Assembly (NCBI RefSeq): GCF_950023065.1
Contig: NC_088677.1
Span: forward strand, 88,499,469 to 88,563,468
Length of the DNA stretch: 64,000 nucleotides
Source: Planococcus citri
Lineage: Eukaryota; Arthropoda; Insecta; Hemiptera; Pseudococcidae
Direction: 5' to 3'
Shown here: in pieces, positions 45,203 to 57,955 of the stretch
Layout: every line of letters begins with the position of its first letter
Position numbering within the stretch: the first letter of the stretch is position 1
Program-made: the position numbers and the translations under genes
The notes under the pieces: model-generated
Told to the model about the DNA's origin: nothing
Databases searched by the model: none
Seen by the model: only the letters and a program-made list of their open reading frames with translations

Positions 45203-48025
45203 ATAGATACTTACTTACCTACCTACTTACCTAAAAATAGATGCAAAGAACGTCTGTAGGTACCTAAAGGAAACAGAATAAAATGGTATTTTTGCTTTAT
45301 CGCGCCGTATTCAATATTTTATCTTTGCCGGCTATAAAGTCGAGTGTTGCGATGCTGAAAAGAAAATTGCTTTTAGGTAAGAATAACAGTAGAAGGGATA
45401 TGCAGTTATAACCATCGCTATCACTCGAAACACGTCAATCCAAACATCCCTTCGGGCATAAAATATGAACGCATTACGTCCTTGTTTTGTTTCATCGTAT
45501 AGGATATATGTTTGAAAATTGGCGATAAATAATAAAATTCGTTGTCTTTATTTGTCGTCTTACCATCTTGCTTTTTCTCCATTCTAAAGCCGGTCTTCTT
45601 TTTCGTCTAAAATGAAAAGTTTATTTTATTTTATTTTATTTGTGTTTTCAAAATGAAAGTATTATTTTAAATGAAAACTTTACGACGTGTTTTCTATGAT
45701 GAGTGTTTTTCTTTCTGATTATAGGCGATACGTTTCCTCTTCGATGGGACTAATATGTGCGTGAGTGCGTACACTTTTGTACCGTGTACCTCTCTCAGTT
45801 CCTACATCTCAAACCTCTCGAATTTCCTATATACGTAGAAAAGTGAAAAATGGCAGAGATTGATTCGTAAAGTTTCAGCTAGAGAAGCGTGTATACGAAT
45901 AAAATGACTGATAATCAATTTAAATCGCACCTTTGAAGATCAGCTGAAAGGAATAACGTTTAAATTGCTTTATACACTAAGATTTCGCTTTGCTTTTGCT
46001 TCTGCTTCGTCATGTTGTTTGACATTGGTGAAATTGAACGAATTTTGGCTGATGTCAAGAGTATAGGTAGGTAGGTATGTAGGCATGTGTTTGTGTAAGA
46101 TTCCGTACTTACTGCCTACGTTATAGGTATACGTTGTGATGTGAAATATTGTACTTTGTAGGCTGAAATATTATTTTTGTACGATGACGAAAGTGAAAAG
46201 GACAAAACAAAACAATCGTATTATCAAATTTTCATTATTTATAGCTTTAGCGAGATTTTCTCTTCGAATGAGAAATTTTTTGAATAAAATGCAATCTTTT
46301 TTATTTTAAAAGTGAATTTTAAAATAACATTCTTCTCCAAATAATCATTTTTCTATTTTGTAGGTAGGTATCAGGTACCTATTCTTGAAAATCCAAACTT
46401 ATACTCATCATCATCTGTTTACAACTCGGAAGCTAACTATTCACGATGTGTTAAATTAACTTGACATATTTTAACTCTACGATCTAACATTGTAAGTATA
46501 TAAAACTGCAACATTTTGTAATATGTATCTACCTACAGCTTTATATCTACCAACAAAATTGTATCCACATTTCATCGCAGCGTAATTTTCACCGAGTTCT
46601 AAGCGAGCGCACCGAACGAAAGAAGAAAAAGCTTTAGAAAATAGTTTAGGTCTTGGTAAAAGCTATGGTGATATTTTGAAAACTCGTATTTTATTTTCTG
46701 ATTAAGTTGCCTGCAAACTTTCACTGCACACGTCAGTTACACTTTCACATGTGGCCAAAATAAAGGTTCAGTTGATTTTATTTCTTTTTCCGCTATTTAA
46801 TTCTGCGCTCCGGGGAATAACTTTTCAACGGTTTTATAATTTGGTCTTGTGTTTTTTTTTTCTATCTCAGTGCTTTTCTCTTCTTTGACCAAATAATGCG
46901 GCGAAATTAATTGGATTTTTGTATCGTTTTAGCGTTTTGTATGTACCTATTTGCAGTATTAAATATTCACGTGTTTTGAACTAGTTATTTTGTAATTCTT
47001 GTACCTATACAAGTATGATGGTAGTGTTTTGTTTTGATTTATTTGTTAATTTACTTATTTGTGAAGTGCTTATACGAATTAGAGTTTGATTCGAAGAACA
47101 TTCATCGTCGTGGAACTCAAAGAATTCAAAATTCCAAAACCAACAGAGCTGAGAAGAAGCTCGAACCCATCATCGATCGATCAGATTTCTCGCGAGATTC
47201 CTCGATTCGTTCGAGAAATTGTCCCATTATTGGGAAACTTGAAGCATAAACCCATCCAGCCTAGTATGGAATATAAATTGGAAAGAAAAATAGAGATACA
47301 TAAAACGATCGCTAGTGTATTTTACACTGCATTACCTTCATTTGAAAATTGAAAAGTTTAGGGTATAAAAAAAATATTAAGCTGCGATGCCGATGATATA
47401 ACTATAGGCTTTGACATTAACCTTCATTTTTAAGCGAAAAGATGGAGAAAACAAAATGCCTAATTTTTTTCCTACCTGGGCCTATATAGGTAGTGAAACT
47501 TTTCTTTTCGATTTTCAAAAGTTTGAAAATAAAATTAAGAATGGTTATTTTCAAATTTTCTTCGTGTTGCAAACTTATATCTACCATTCTGACGTAGGTA
47601 ACGCACGCCCTCGATGTGGTAGGTATACTCGTGTAGGTAGCAGATTTTCAAAAATTTGCATAGATAAGCATGTGCTTTGTTAGTAGAGCAAGCAGTGGGT
47701 CTAGAAACCTTAGCTATTTACTGCTTAGATTAGCGAAGCACACGTGTATGACATGGATGTCGTGTTTGTAGGGTTTTCTTAGTATGCTGTGGATGTAAAA
47801 CTTACAAAAATAGGAAGTGAAGAATGCTTATTGTTAACGTGTGCATTAATATTATAGGTATTTTATTTTTGAATAAAAATTTTTTATTGGCATAATGTTT
47901 CCACATCATATCATGCAAATGAACAAAGCTAAAATCAGTGAAAAACATGAAATAAATCAATAATTTTGCTGTAAAAGTGTAAAATTTTCTGGAATGTTTA
48001 ACAAAATGTTATTACAAAAATTGTA
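45203..48025. other. Intergenic sequence, no supportable gene
   Basis: This is unique-looking, AT-rich sequence with GTAGGTAGGTA words. The best frame (47086-47352) encodes a plausible mixed peptide with the residues VVELKEFKIPKPTEL and SMEYKLERKIEIHK, but it starts with TTG, has no upstream ATG and shows no clear splice acceptor. I record it only as a weak candidate for an exon or pseudogene piece. Confidence 0.35.
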
Positions 48026-49189
48026 GTCCGGCATATGATAATAGGAGAAATTGCACCCCTCCCCCCGTCGATCCTCCGGGACGACTTCTTTCTTAAAGGG
48101 GACATCCTAAGGAATATTTTAAAGCAAACTTGCCCAAAAAAAAGTTAGCCTCACTTACAAAATGGCGGCCATTTTGATTGACAAGTCAGCCGAAATTGCA
48201 GATTTTGCGTTTCAACCTAGGACTTGCACGAAATTTTTCAAACTTTGCAAAAGTAGATCAAAATATCATGCAAAAATTTATCACCTGTCAAAATTTCAAG
48301 TGCTAAAGTGCGTTTTTCGATTTTTGGTGAATTTTTGAAAATCGAATTTATAGGCCAAAAATGAGGGGAAAAATAAAAATTTTACTAAATTGACCAAGAA
48401 AGCTGAAATTTGAGATACACCCTTTTTTCGACATGCCAAATCGATTGGAAACGATTTCAACCCGTTTTGAGCAGTTCTGGAGCCTCCAGCAGATTTTTGA
48501 AACTCGAAATTCCCACCAAATTCCATCAAATCGGAGTTGTAAAGCTAAAATTTATTCTAAAAACTAATTTCAATACGCTACGAAGTACTGTAGGTAAATT
48601 TCAAGTCGTTTTGAAGCCTCCAACGACTTTTTGAAAATTCCTGAAACCTCCAGCAGATTTTTGGAACTTTAAATTTTCACAAAATTTCATCAAATGGAGA
48701 TGGAAAGCTGAAATTTACTCTACACTCCAATTTTAACACCCTCTGAAGACGACTTCAGGTGAGTTCCAGTCATTGTAGGGTCTCCAGCGACTTTTTTGAA
48801 AATTACTGGAGCCTCCGGTAGATTTTTGAAACTTGAAATTTCCCCAAAATTTCATCAAAATGAGATGGAGAGTCGAAATTCATTCTGCAAACAAATTTCA
48901 ATACGCTACGAAGTTGACTGCTGGTGGATTTCAAGTCGTTTTGGAGCCTCCGGCGACTTTTAGAAAGGTCATATGGTCTTTTTTCAGAACATTGAAATTT
49001 CCTAAAAGTAGCTGGAAGCTTCAAAACCATTTGAAACCACCATGTAGTCTGCGAAGTAAATTTCAACTTGCCAACATCCATTTGATAAATTATTGTTGGG
49101 GAAATTTCAAGTTTCAAAAATCTACTGGAGGCTCCAGTAATTTTCAAAAAAGTCGCTGAGGGCTCTAAAATGGCTTGAACCCACCTGAA

Positions 49190-49870
49190 GTCGTCTTCAG
49201 AGGGTGTTAAAAATTGGAGTGTAGAGCAAATTTCAGCTTTCCATCTCCATTTGATGAAATTTTGTGAAAATTTAAAGTTTCAAACATCTGCTGGAGGCTC
49301 TATAATGACTTGAACCCACCCAAAGTCGTCTTCAGAAGGTGTTAAAGTTAGTTTGCAGAATGAATTTCGACTCTCCATCTCAGTTTGATGAAATTTTGAG
49401 GAAATTTCAAGTTTCAAAAATCTACTGGAGGCTCCAGTAATTTTCAAAAAAGTCGCTGGAGGCTCTAAAATTACTGGAACCCACCTGAAGTCGTCTTCAG
49501 AGGGTGTTAAAATTGGAGTGTAGAGCAAATTTCAGCTTTCCATCTCCATTTGATGAAATTTTGTGAAAATTTAAAAAGTTTCAAACATCTGCTGGAGGCT
49601 CTATAATGACTTGAACCCACCTAAAGTCGTCTTCGAAAGGTGTTAAAGTTAGTTTGCAGAATGAATTTCGACTCTCCATCTCAGTTTGATGAAATTTTGA
49701 GGAAATTTCAAGTTTCAAAAATCTACTGGAAGCTCCAGTAATTTTCAAAAAAGTCGCTGGAGGCTCTAAAATTACTGGAACCCACCTGAAGTCGTCTTCA
49801 GAGGGTGTTGAAATTGGAGTGTAGAGTAAATGTCAGCTTTCCATCTCCATTTGATGAAATTTTGTGAAAA
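49190..49870. repeat. Tandem repeat, period about 300 bp, inside the CTGGAG element
   Basis: CCTGAAGTCGTCTTCAGAGGG recurs at about 49188, 49486 and 49784, each time followed by TGTTAAAATTGGAGTGTAGAG, TTTCAGCTTTCCATCTCC and an ATCTGCTGGAGGCT word. A second alternating unit carries AAAGTTAGTTTGCAGAATG. The copies are nearly identical, pointing to recent unequal exchange or slippage. Confidence 0.65.
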
Positions 49871-50009
49871 TTTAATGTTTCAAACATCTGCTGGAGGCTT
49901 CAGGAATTTTCAAAAAGTCGCTGGAGGCTCCAAAATGACTTGAAATTCACCTGCAGTATTTCGTAGCGTACTGAAATTTGTTTTTAGAATAAATTTCAGA
50001 TTCACAACT

Positions 50010-50757
50010 CAGTACCGGTGCCAGGATTTTTCCTTGGGGGGGGGGGGATAATTGGGTCAGAATCAAACAATTTTGCCGTCTAATTTTTTTGGGTGGGGGG
50101 GGGGGGTAAAATTAAGCTTCTCGGAGAAAAGAAATCAAATAAATACAGTGGCATAGTAAGAATTTCCTCAAGGGGGAGGCAGAACCAGATTTTTAGGCAT
50201 GAAAAATTGAAATGAAGAGTCATTGTCTGGAAACCTGTCGTGATGTGTGGTGATTATAAATTATGAAAATGAAGGTAAAATTACTGCTCGAGCGAAGCGA
50301 GAGCGATAATTTTTAGAAAAAATGGGTCCGAACAAAAAAAAACGTTCAATTTTGCATGTTTTATTTCAAGTTTTCGTTCGCAAGGGAGGACAATGGCTCC
50401 CTTCACTCGCTGGCCACGCCACTGAATAAATATGTCATTTGTTTATTTAATTTTTAAAAAGGAGGGACCTCAGTGACTGAAATTTGCCTGCAAAGTATTA
50501 TTCAAAGTAAATCGTGTACAAATATACAGTACCTATAATGTGGGCTTGAGAAGAAAAAAAATGCTTCTTCTTTTCAAAAAATATGAAAAAAATGAACATT
50601 GGTTTGTAATCGGCATCCATCTCAGTGAAACAAGAGCGCAAAAATGCTTGGAAAATTCCCACTTCATAGTATCAACATTTTTTCCAAAAAAAACTGGCCT
50701 CTGGGGGGGAGGGGGGAATTATCACTCAAACCCCCCCCCCCCTTAAAACTGGCATTG
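50010..50757. mobile_element. hAT-like element with poly-G subtermini, inside the CTGGAG element
   Basis: It begins CAGTACCGGTGCCAGGATTT and ends with the complement of CAATGCCAGTTTTAAGGGGG. The flanks TCACAACT (50002-50009) and TTACAACT (50758-50765) are an 8-bp duplication with one mismatch. Runs of G next to the left end and of C next to the right end give long G-rich inverted subtermini. The diverged ends make the superfamily call less certain. It contains the smaller hAT at 50146-50424. Confidence 0.65.
50146..50424. mobile_element. hAT-like MITE, 279 bp
   Basis: It starts CAGTGGCATAGTAAGAATTT and ends GGCCACGCCACTG, sharing the tip CAGTGGC. It is flanked by an exact 8-bp duplication AATAAATA (50138-50145 and 50425-50432). 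It carries one GCTCGAGCGAAGCGAGAGCG module (about 50287). Nested in the element at 50010-50757. Confidence 0.82.
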
Positions 50758-51271
50758 TTACAACTCCAATTTGATTGAATTTTTGTGGGAATTTCGAGTT
50801 TCAAAGATCTGCTGGAGGCTCCATAACTACTCAAAACGAGTTGAAACCGCTTCCAATCGATTTGGCATGTCGAAAATGGGGTATATTCCAAATTTTAGCT
50901 GTTTTGGTCAATTTGGTGAAATTTTGATTTTTTCCCTCATTTTTGGCCTAAATTGGATTTTCAAAAATTCACCAAAAATCGAAAAACGCACTTTAGCGCT
51001 TGAAATTTCGACAGGTGATGAATTTTTGCATGATCTTTCGATCTACCTGTGTAAGGTTCGAAAAATTTCGTGCAAGTCCTCTGTTGAAACGCAAAATCTG
51101 CGATTTCGGCTGACCTGTCAATCAAAATGGCCGCCATTTTGTTAGTAAGGCCAACTTTTTTTCGGGCAAGTTTGCTTCAAAATGTTCCTTAGGACCCTTT
51201 GAGAAAAAAGTTGTCCCGGAGGATCAGGGGGGGGGGGGGTGCAATTACTCCTATTGTCATATGCCGGACTA

Positions 51272-53124
51272 TATTGTATAAAACATCATTGAATGACTTA
51301 AAAACATGAATGGGCTAGCATTAGAATTTATGTGCCTACCTATTTCAATTCAAAATACAGAAATTTGACAAAAATTGTTGAAAAAGGTGTAAAATCGTAG
51401 TAAAATGATAACTAAACATGAAAAAAAAACACACAATAAAATAGTTGATCATTCAAAAAAGAAGTTTTCGATTTCATTTTTTTTTTTATGATTTTAATAT
51501 AATCAGATTTGGAATTTTTCAATTTTTCATTATCAGTGTAGATTTCACGTTCACTTTTATTAGGTATATCTTATTTTTAGAGTTTTAGGTTCTATTTCTA
51601 ATTTTTAAATTATTTTTTCCAAGTTACAGACCGCAGCTAGCAAAAAAAAAATCAAACGCAACCCTATAAAGAAACATGAACGCTGAACAAGTTGAAGTTG
51701 CCTCTATAGATATCTCGTCGTAAAACATCAAAACAAACAACCACAATTAAACATTCCTTTGAAGTATAAACCTAAATAAAAATATTACTATTTTCTTCCT
51801 TGGGTTAATTTAAAATTTAATTTTAAGAAAAGGGTTAGGCTGGCAGGCTGCGATATCGACATCTCTCTCAGCGTTACGTAAACCGCAAATTCGACGAAGG
51901 AAACCTTCCAATGGTTACATTATGATTTTGGTTTACATTATATTTTATTTGCAGTCCTTATAGGTCTATAAGCTCGTTTGAGAGAATGTTTTTCGTAAAT
52001 AAGCGTGGTATATAGTGAGTGAAACAAGGAAACTTCTTTAAAACCACTTTCGGCATTCCTTTCAACTCGCACCAGAGAGCGAGAGAGCAGAGGCAAAAGC
52101 ACAAAAACCGAGTACCAATCTATTAAGAATCGATTCTCGCGACCGAAAACCGAATATTTTCATTTAACTTGCCAAGTTTTCCTATTAAAATTATTAACGT
52201 CGAATTTTTTCATTATAAAAATTTCCATAGTTTAAATTTTCAGCTCGAATTCGCAATTCGCCTCGAGGCAACGGGTACCGCCTACCTTACCTCGCCCATC
52301 AACGGGGGTGCTTTATTTTTTAACATTAACATCGTTGTAACGTTTGTAATAATAATACGTTCTACGCGTATAATTTTCAAATGAATTTCCTTATTTAATA
52401 ATCCAAAAATTCGAATACGCAGAAACTTGAAAGTCTTTGCTGCGTTAACCGAAATTCAATTTTTTTAATAAGGCCTCGATTTTTTTTTTTAAGCATTAGT
52501 TACGTTGAAGCCAATTTATAACCCATTTTTGTTTATTTTCTCACATCATTGTAGGCGGATCAAATAAACCTTGTGATATACGAGTAGGAATTAAATAGAT
52601 TACAGCGGAAATTGAAAATTTCATCTCAAAAAGCTTCGTTGTGATGAGCTTAAGAAAATTACCTATTGTTGATGGATTCTAATAAGTTGCGAACGCTTGC
52701 TTTTGAGAGCTCATGCGGATGTCAAGTTAAAAGTAAGTTTAAAAAATACTGAAAATTGAAAGGTACTTACCTATAAAAATCAATGCAAATTACAAAAAAT
52801 GATGAACTTTTACCAAAAATTGGCAAAAAAAAGTATGAAAAATCGATAAAAGTAGTAAGTAACAGGAACTGAAGTTGTGGGACAAAATTTCATAATTTAT
52901 TTGTTGTAAATTTTTGAGGAAAAAAAACAATATTTCTTCTGCTTAATTTTAGGTTTTATTTGAAGAAAAAAATTGAAAATAAAATAAAATACTTACCTAC
53001 TTCCACTCTGGAAAGTGTTGTTGAGAAAATGCAGAAGAAATCTGAAAGTTTTTCATTCTTATTCTTGTAAAATAAATTCGTTTAAGTAAATATATACAGT
53101 TTTTCTTTTTTATTTTAAAATGTT
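51272..53124. other. Intergenic sequence, no gene seen
   Basis: Mostly A/T-rich unique sequence. A more CpG-containing patch lies at about 51840-52320 but shows no frame with family resemblance. Confidence 0.35.
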
Positions 53125-53364
53125 TGTTCCCCCGTGTAGGGACGGGTCCAGAATATCCTTATGGTACCCTCTGCCTGTTGTAAAAGGCGACTAAAAGAGG
53201 ACCAGGCAAGCGCGGAGGCCTAGATAGCAGCCCTATCACCGATATATCTGGCATGGCTGATAACCAAGTCAGACGAAAATCAACCTTACTCAAAACTCAC
53301 AAACAACAGAAAACGGATGGAACTATGGGATCTCAGGCAGAGGTGAACCCCTGGTTAAAATAAA

Positions 53365-54245
53365 AACACACGCTAACGAAAGGAAGTACAAATTAGGAAG
53401 CTGGAATGTAAGAGGATATGCAGCCAAGGAAGCAGAAATAAACAGAATTCTAAGCAGCAGAAATATAGACTTTGCCGTGGTGTCTGAAACAAAGAAGAAA
53501 GGAAGTGGAACAATCGAATCTGGAAATTACATCGTTATCTACAGTGGAGTCGACAAGAAAACCACAGCTGCAGGCGGAGTGATGTTACACATACATAACA
53601 TAATAAACACCGCGAAAACATCGACTCATACAACATATGGCATGAAAGAATTGTATCAGCAAGGATGAGATTGAAAAAAGACTTTCTTACAATAATCGGA
53701 GTATCTGCACCAGAAGAGGGAAGAGAGGAACAAAGTGAAGAGTTCTACGAGCAACTACAGAGGGCAGTAGAAGCAGTAAACCCAGAAGATAAATTGGTAA
53801 TAGCAGGAGCCTTGAATGCTCAGGTAGGAGATAAGCGAGTAAAGACAGTAACTGGTATGTATGGAACAGAAGGAATGAATACAAATGGGAAGAGACTGAT
53901 AGATTTTTGCACTTTCAATGTCCAATGGACTAAGAATCATGAATACATTCTACCAACACAAAAAAGATCACAAGATGACATGGAGCAATACAAGAGGACA
54001 AAGCTCAATGATCGACCATTTTATAGCCAATGAAAATGCCGCAAAGAAATTCTTGGATGTAAGAACATACAGAGGTCCAGAAATAGGCACTGACCATCAT
54101 TTTGTTCAAGGAGTAATGAGAATGGAAACAACAAGAATACCAGCCAGGAAAAATGAAAAGAAGATCAACACAAGAGCCCTGGATGACCCAACCAACAAAT
54201 GGCTGTACCAAAGACGGATGAACATCATTAGTCAAGAGATACTAA
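53365..54245 (+). pseudogene. RTE-like endonuclease (APE family), frameshifted
   Basis: The N-terminal strand KLGSWNVRGYAAKE opens the domain; DFAVVSETKKK supplies the Glu motif. After a frameshift near 53645 the frame continues with LTIIGVSAPEEG and LVIAGALNAQVG, where the usual catalytic Asp of G-D-x-N is replaced by Ala. A second frameshift near 53920 leads to TWSNTRGQSSMIDHFIA and GTDHHFVQGV, the S-x-I-D-Y/H and S/T-D-H parts of the domain. The enzyme would nick target DNA for priming; this copy cannot. Confidence 0.75.
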
Positions 54246-54830
54246 CCCCATTGGGGGAAAATCTGCCCATACACCGAAAAAGACGCCAAAACCAGCTGGT
54301 TTATTGACGTATTCCAAATATACACGTGAAAAAGCGCTATCCAGAAGGCAGATTGGGGCACTGAAAGAAAAATCTGCTAAAAAATACGCTACAATAATAT
54401 TTTGTAGCGTATTTTCTCGCGTAAGGCCACAACGCTTTCAAATTAAGTGGCGTGTTTTTTGCGTTGGAAGAAACCAGCTACAAAATATGCTACAAGCCGG
54501 TTTCTTGGCGTAATTCTTTCGCGTATTTTATAAACACAAGCGTAAATTTAGTATTTTACGCGCATGTTTTCACGTAGTATAGAGATTTTGCGTTCTAATC
54601 GATACATGTTCTGGTGGCCAGGTTGTTAGAGAAGTCGTCTACCAACTTGGAGACCCAGGTTCGATCCCCGGCGGTGCCAACATTTTTTCATCGATATTGA
54701 ACATCAGCAGAATTTATCGCGTGAAAAAATACACGCGCCGATTAATGAGCAGAAAAGTATTGGCGGAAAGTGTTGCAATTCCTGCCGCGTTTTTTGTCGC
54801 GTATCATCGGCAGATTTTTACCCAATGGGG
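54246..54830. mobile_element. 585-bp inverted-repeat insertion carrying a tRNA-like segment
   Basis: The left end CCCCATTGGGGGAAAATCTGCC pairs with the complement of CCCCATTGGGTAAAAATCTGCC at the right end (2 differences in 22). It splits the RTE frame. Inside are further inverted pairs, such as AATACGCTACAA with TTGTAGCGTATT (about 54384-54414), AAGAAACC with GGTTTCTT (about 54467-54505), and several GCGTGAAAAAATACACGCG-like words. No clear target duplication beyond AA was found, so I cannot name the superfamily. Confidence 0.65.
54613..54679 (+). other. tRNA-derived (SINE-like) segment, not a functional tRNA
   Basis: GGTTCGATCCC at 54658-54668 is a perfect pol III B box. GTGGCCAGGTTGTTAGAG upstream resembles an A box at the normal distance, and GGCGGTGCCA ends the segment like an acceptor strand plus CCA. 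The 5' end does not pair with that 3' strand, and 54618-54630 instead pairs with 54638-54650 (11 of 13 positions). It therefore looks like a SINE head or tRNA pseudogene that could keep an internal promoter. Confidence 0.6.
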
Positions 54831-56310
54831 AACAAGCCAGGGTATAGAAGAAGAATGGAAAAATATCAAATCCATCATGACAAAGGCTGCAAAAGAAAGC
54901 TTAGGAATGGTTCCTTGCAGAATTGGGGTGAAAAGAATAAAGAATTGGGACAACAAAATCCAAGAACTCATACAAAAGAAAAGACAGGCATTTAGAAAAT
55001 CCATGAGCACAAAAAGTGAGGTTGATGGTGAAGAATATCGAAAATAATCGGCAAAAGTCAAGAGAAAGTCCAGGAAATTACAGAGAGAGAGCTGGGAAAA
55101 TTTCATCACTTTCCTGGAGCATGACACATACAAGTTACGGCCAAAGGTGTACAAGATCATAAGGAGAATTGACACAAATTTTAACAAAAGAGTGGGTTTG
55201 CCAAAGATTAAAATCAATGATGCAAAGGAATATTTTGAAGAACTCTGGAGTGATGAAAATGCACAAGCTACAAAGATAAAATATGAAATTGTAGGAACAG
55301 AGGACAGAATTTCATTTAAAGAGCTACAAGAAGCTTTGAAAACGGCAAAAAATGCAAAAGCTCCAGGAGAAGATGGCATACCAACAGAATTGTACAAATA
55401 CCTATGCAAGTGGCGAATTTAAAAGAAGACTACTGGAATTCCTAAATAGGATGTACCAAGAAGAAAAGGTACCTGAAGATTTCAAAACAGCAATTGTAAT
55501 ACCACTGTTCAAGAAAGGCGATATGTCAAACCTGAAAAACTACCGAGGAATAAGTCTACTCAACACCTGCTACAAGATATATGCGAAAATACTGGCAAAA
55601 CGACTGGCAGAGCATGCAGAAGAAAAGCTGTCAGAAAGTCAAAACGGATTTAGAAAAGGAAGATCATGCACTGATGCAAGTTATACAGTAAAACTACTGA
55701 TGGAAAAAAGGATCGAATACAACCTAGAAACACACATATGCTTTATAGACCTGGAAAAAGCATATGAAAGGGTTAATATGAAAAAACTGTTTGAAGTCCT
55801 AAAAGATGAAGAGATAACATATAAAATGTGAAAGGTGATAAACAGCATATATAAGAACACTAGAATAAGAGTAGGAATTGGAAATAAACTCTCTGAACAA
55901 GCAGAAATAAACAGAGGAGTTCGCCAGGGATGTCCAATGTCTTGTGTTTTATTCAACATGTATATGGATCACATGGTAAAAGAATGGCAGAAAATGAAGC
56001 CAAAAGGAATCAAGACAGACAGAAGGCAAGAAATATCAACAGTATTATTCGCAGATGATCAAGCAGTGCTAGCCGAAACAGAAGATGAACTACAGAGATC
56101 AATGTATAATTTAACAAAGACATCAGAAAAGTATGATATGAGATTATCATCAGAGAAAACAAAAACAATGGCCTTCAAAGGAAAGGAGCCAGTAAGAAGC
56201 AAGATTGTAATAAATGGAAAAATCATCGAACAGGTCAATAATTTCAAATACCTGGGAAACAAGATATCATACCAGGGAGAAGTAGATGTTGGTGGAAAGA
56301 TTGCAAGATA
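54831..56310 (+). pseudogene. RTE-like reverse transcriptase, with nonsense and frameshift mutations
   Basis: The linker to RT (EEEWKNIKSIM, then SDENAQATK) is followed by KNAKAPGEDGIPTELYK, the K-A-P-G-x-D-G-I-x-x-E entry motif. Next come VIPLFKKGD, NYRGISLLN, QNGFRKGRSC, FIDLEKAYERV (motif A), RQGCPMSCVLFNMYMD and LFADDQAV (motif C with both Asp). The catalytic aspartates survive. The reading frame is broken by TAA at 55045, a frameshift near 55405 and TGA at 55829, probably a former Trp codon. The thumb region ends near 56310 and no C-terminal domain remains. Confidence 0.78.
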
Positions 56311-57955
56311 TTGGTTCTTAATTTCACAGTTTCGAAAAAGTTTTTAAAAAATAATTCAGCACATTTTTGAGAAATCTTGATCAATTGCAAAAAAAAAAAA
56401 ACATTCAGACTTTCAAAATATAAGCCTTTTTATCTATTTTTATTTGAATGTCAGTAGAATTGAGCGAATGAATTATAATAAAAGATGAAAAACCACGTGG
56501 AAACTATTTAAAAAAATGAAAAAGACACAGAGTTAGCTTTGTAACGTAAATTGTTAGGTCTATTTAAATATAGGCTCCTGTGTGTAAGTATGTTTCTAGA
56601 CTTTTACCCCATAACTCGACGAATAACTATACTTAGGTATACTTCACGTTAATGTACAGTATTAAAGTACAAACTGCTGGAAAAACATTTCGCCAGAGTT
56701 TGCTTGAAAAATGAATGTAATCGAGTAAACAGCCGGCAACAAAATTCGAATAAAGCTCGTCAAAAAAACACATTTATAAATAGGCAAAAATGCGGAACAG
56801 ACTTCTTGAAATGCCTACCAAGGGATATGCAACAACGTTTCTGTTGCTCACTTTTTACAGGTGTAGGTACTTTCCTACTTGCAATAGTGGGTTTGAAAAT
56901 ATTTATAAGGTATAATTAGTCTCGAGAAATTCGTATCTGTACAGTTTCGAAATACTTCTCCGCGCGTATAATTTGGCTCGAATGTTTGGCTAATTGAAAA
57001 AAACAAAAACACCAATTTACAAGTTTCGTACTAATTAAATGAAAAATAAACACGCAAACTTTATAATTACTTTATCGGAGATTCGATGAGATATGGGAAG
57101 GAAATAGGGGAAAAGAGAATCCACCTTTCTGTTTAAAATCTTCCTGCCTTTGGGTTTCTTAATTTCACGCTAATTGCTCGCAGTGAAAAAAAAATCATTT
57201 AAAATAGAATACCACATAAAAAAAGAATTCAGCGGTGAACTTTTTGTCAGAATGATGTGAAGAGGCGCTCTCTGTGTTGTTTGTCATATTTCTCGAAGGG
57301 GAATTGCTACCCACAGGATAAAAATCAGTTACAGATATCTGCATGAAGTTAATATTTGTGATGAAAGATGTCTCTGAACATGGAGCAAAATAATTGACCA
57401 TCTTTACTGCGTTAAATTTCATATCACGTTTTAAGAAAAATATGAATTTTAAAAGGCAGATATTTATTTTCTATTCTGTTTAATAGAATTTGATATTTTT
57501 TTTAAAATGAAAAACTTGAAAAGCTGACGATGTTACATATAAACACGATGAAAAAAATCTACGTCGCTCGTTGTAGGTATATTGGATAATTTATACACCT
57601 ACCTCAAACAACAATCAACATTTTTGCTGACGAAATAAACTTGAAGTTTATTTTTTTTTCCAAACCTTCGAATTTACGTGAATGTTTGTTGAAGTAAGCA
57701 TGCGAACCCTCGTCAGTGTGAACAGACGTATATCGACAGATGATAAATTTAATTCACTTTTCACTGCAGGTACCCTTATCTTTCAGTCACCGTTAAATTG
57801 TTAAATTGTAGAAAATCTTGTACATACGTAGAACTGAGCGTTGTATTATAGATTTTTTGCTGGCGAAACAAAATTTCTCAACCTTGACATATAGGTCCTA
57901 TTTGACGAATGGTAATAATAATAAAGCAGTCATCTTTTGAGATCTACAAACTATA
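56311..57955. other. AT-rich intergenic sequence, no gene seen
   Basis: Unique-looking sequence without a credible coding frame. An open stretch at 56704-56919 ends in a hydrophobic segment (GTFLLAIVGLKIFI) but begins with TTG and has no other support. Confidence 0.35.

Larger units (their letters stand above)
48026..51269. mobile_element. Complete CTGGAG-S-CTCCAG family element, TA-flanked, 3.2 kb with nested hATs
   Basis: The ends are GTCCGGCATATGATAATAGG on the left and the complement of GTCCGGCATATGACAATAGG on the right, flanked by TA (48024-48025 and 51270-51271). Subterminal sequence is also inverted: CAAAATGGCGGCCATTTTG lies near 48160 and ATGGCCGCCATTTTGT near 51127. The inside is a mosaic of CTGGAGGCTCCAG modules. 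One block of about 245 bp is repeated in tandem (49190-49870), each unit carrying AGTCGTCTTCAGARGGTGTT. Two hAT-like insertions lie at 50010-50757. No transposase is present, so it is non-autonomous. Confidence 0.85.
53125..56310 (+). mobile_element. RTE-like LINE, inactive and interrupted
   Basis: The 5' part contains CTCTGCCTGTTGTAAAAGGC and GACTAAAAGAGG, words common at the start of RTE-type elements in arthropods. Endonuclease and reverse transcriptase follow in one direction. The reading frame is broken by frameshifts near 53645, 53920 and 55405, stops at 55045 and 55829, and the inverted-repeat insertion at 54246-54830. Similarity ends near 56310, soon after the RT domain, so the 3' end is missing. 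The clade is assigned from protein resemblance to craniofacial-development-protein-2-like and RTE endonuclease-RT proteins, from memory. Confidence 0.75.

Noticed and set aside
47086..47352. 88-codon plus-strand frame with a protein-like composition
   Set aside because: It has no ATG at its start, no clear acceptor and no family I recognise. It is mentioned only in the regional entry.
54613..54679. Functional tRNA gene
   Set aside because: The B box is good, but the acceptor stem cannot form and no normal anticodon arm results.
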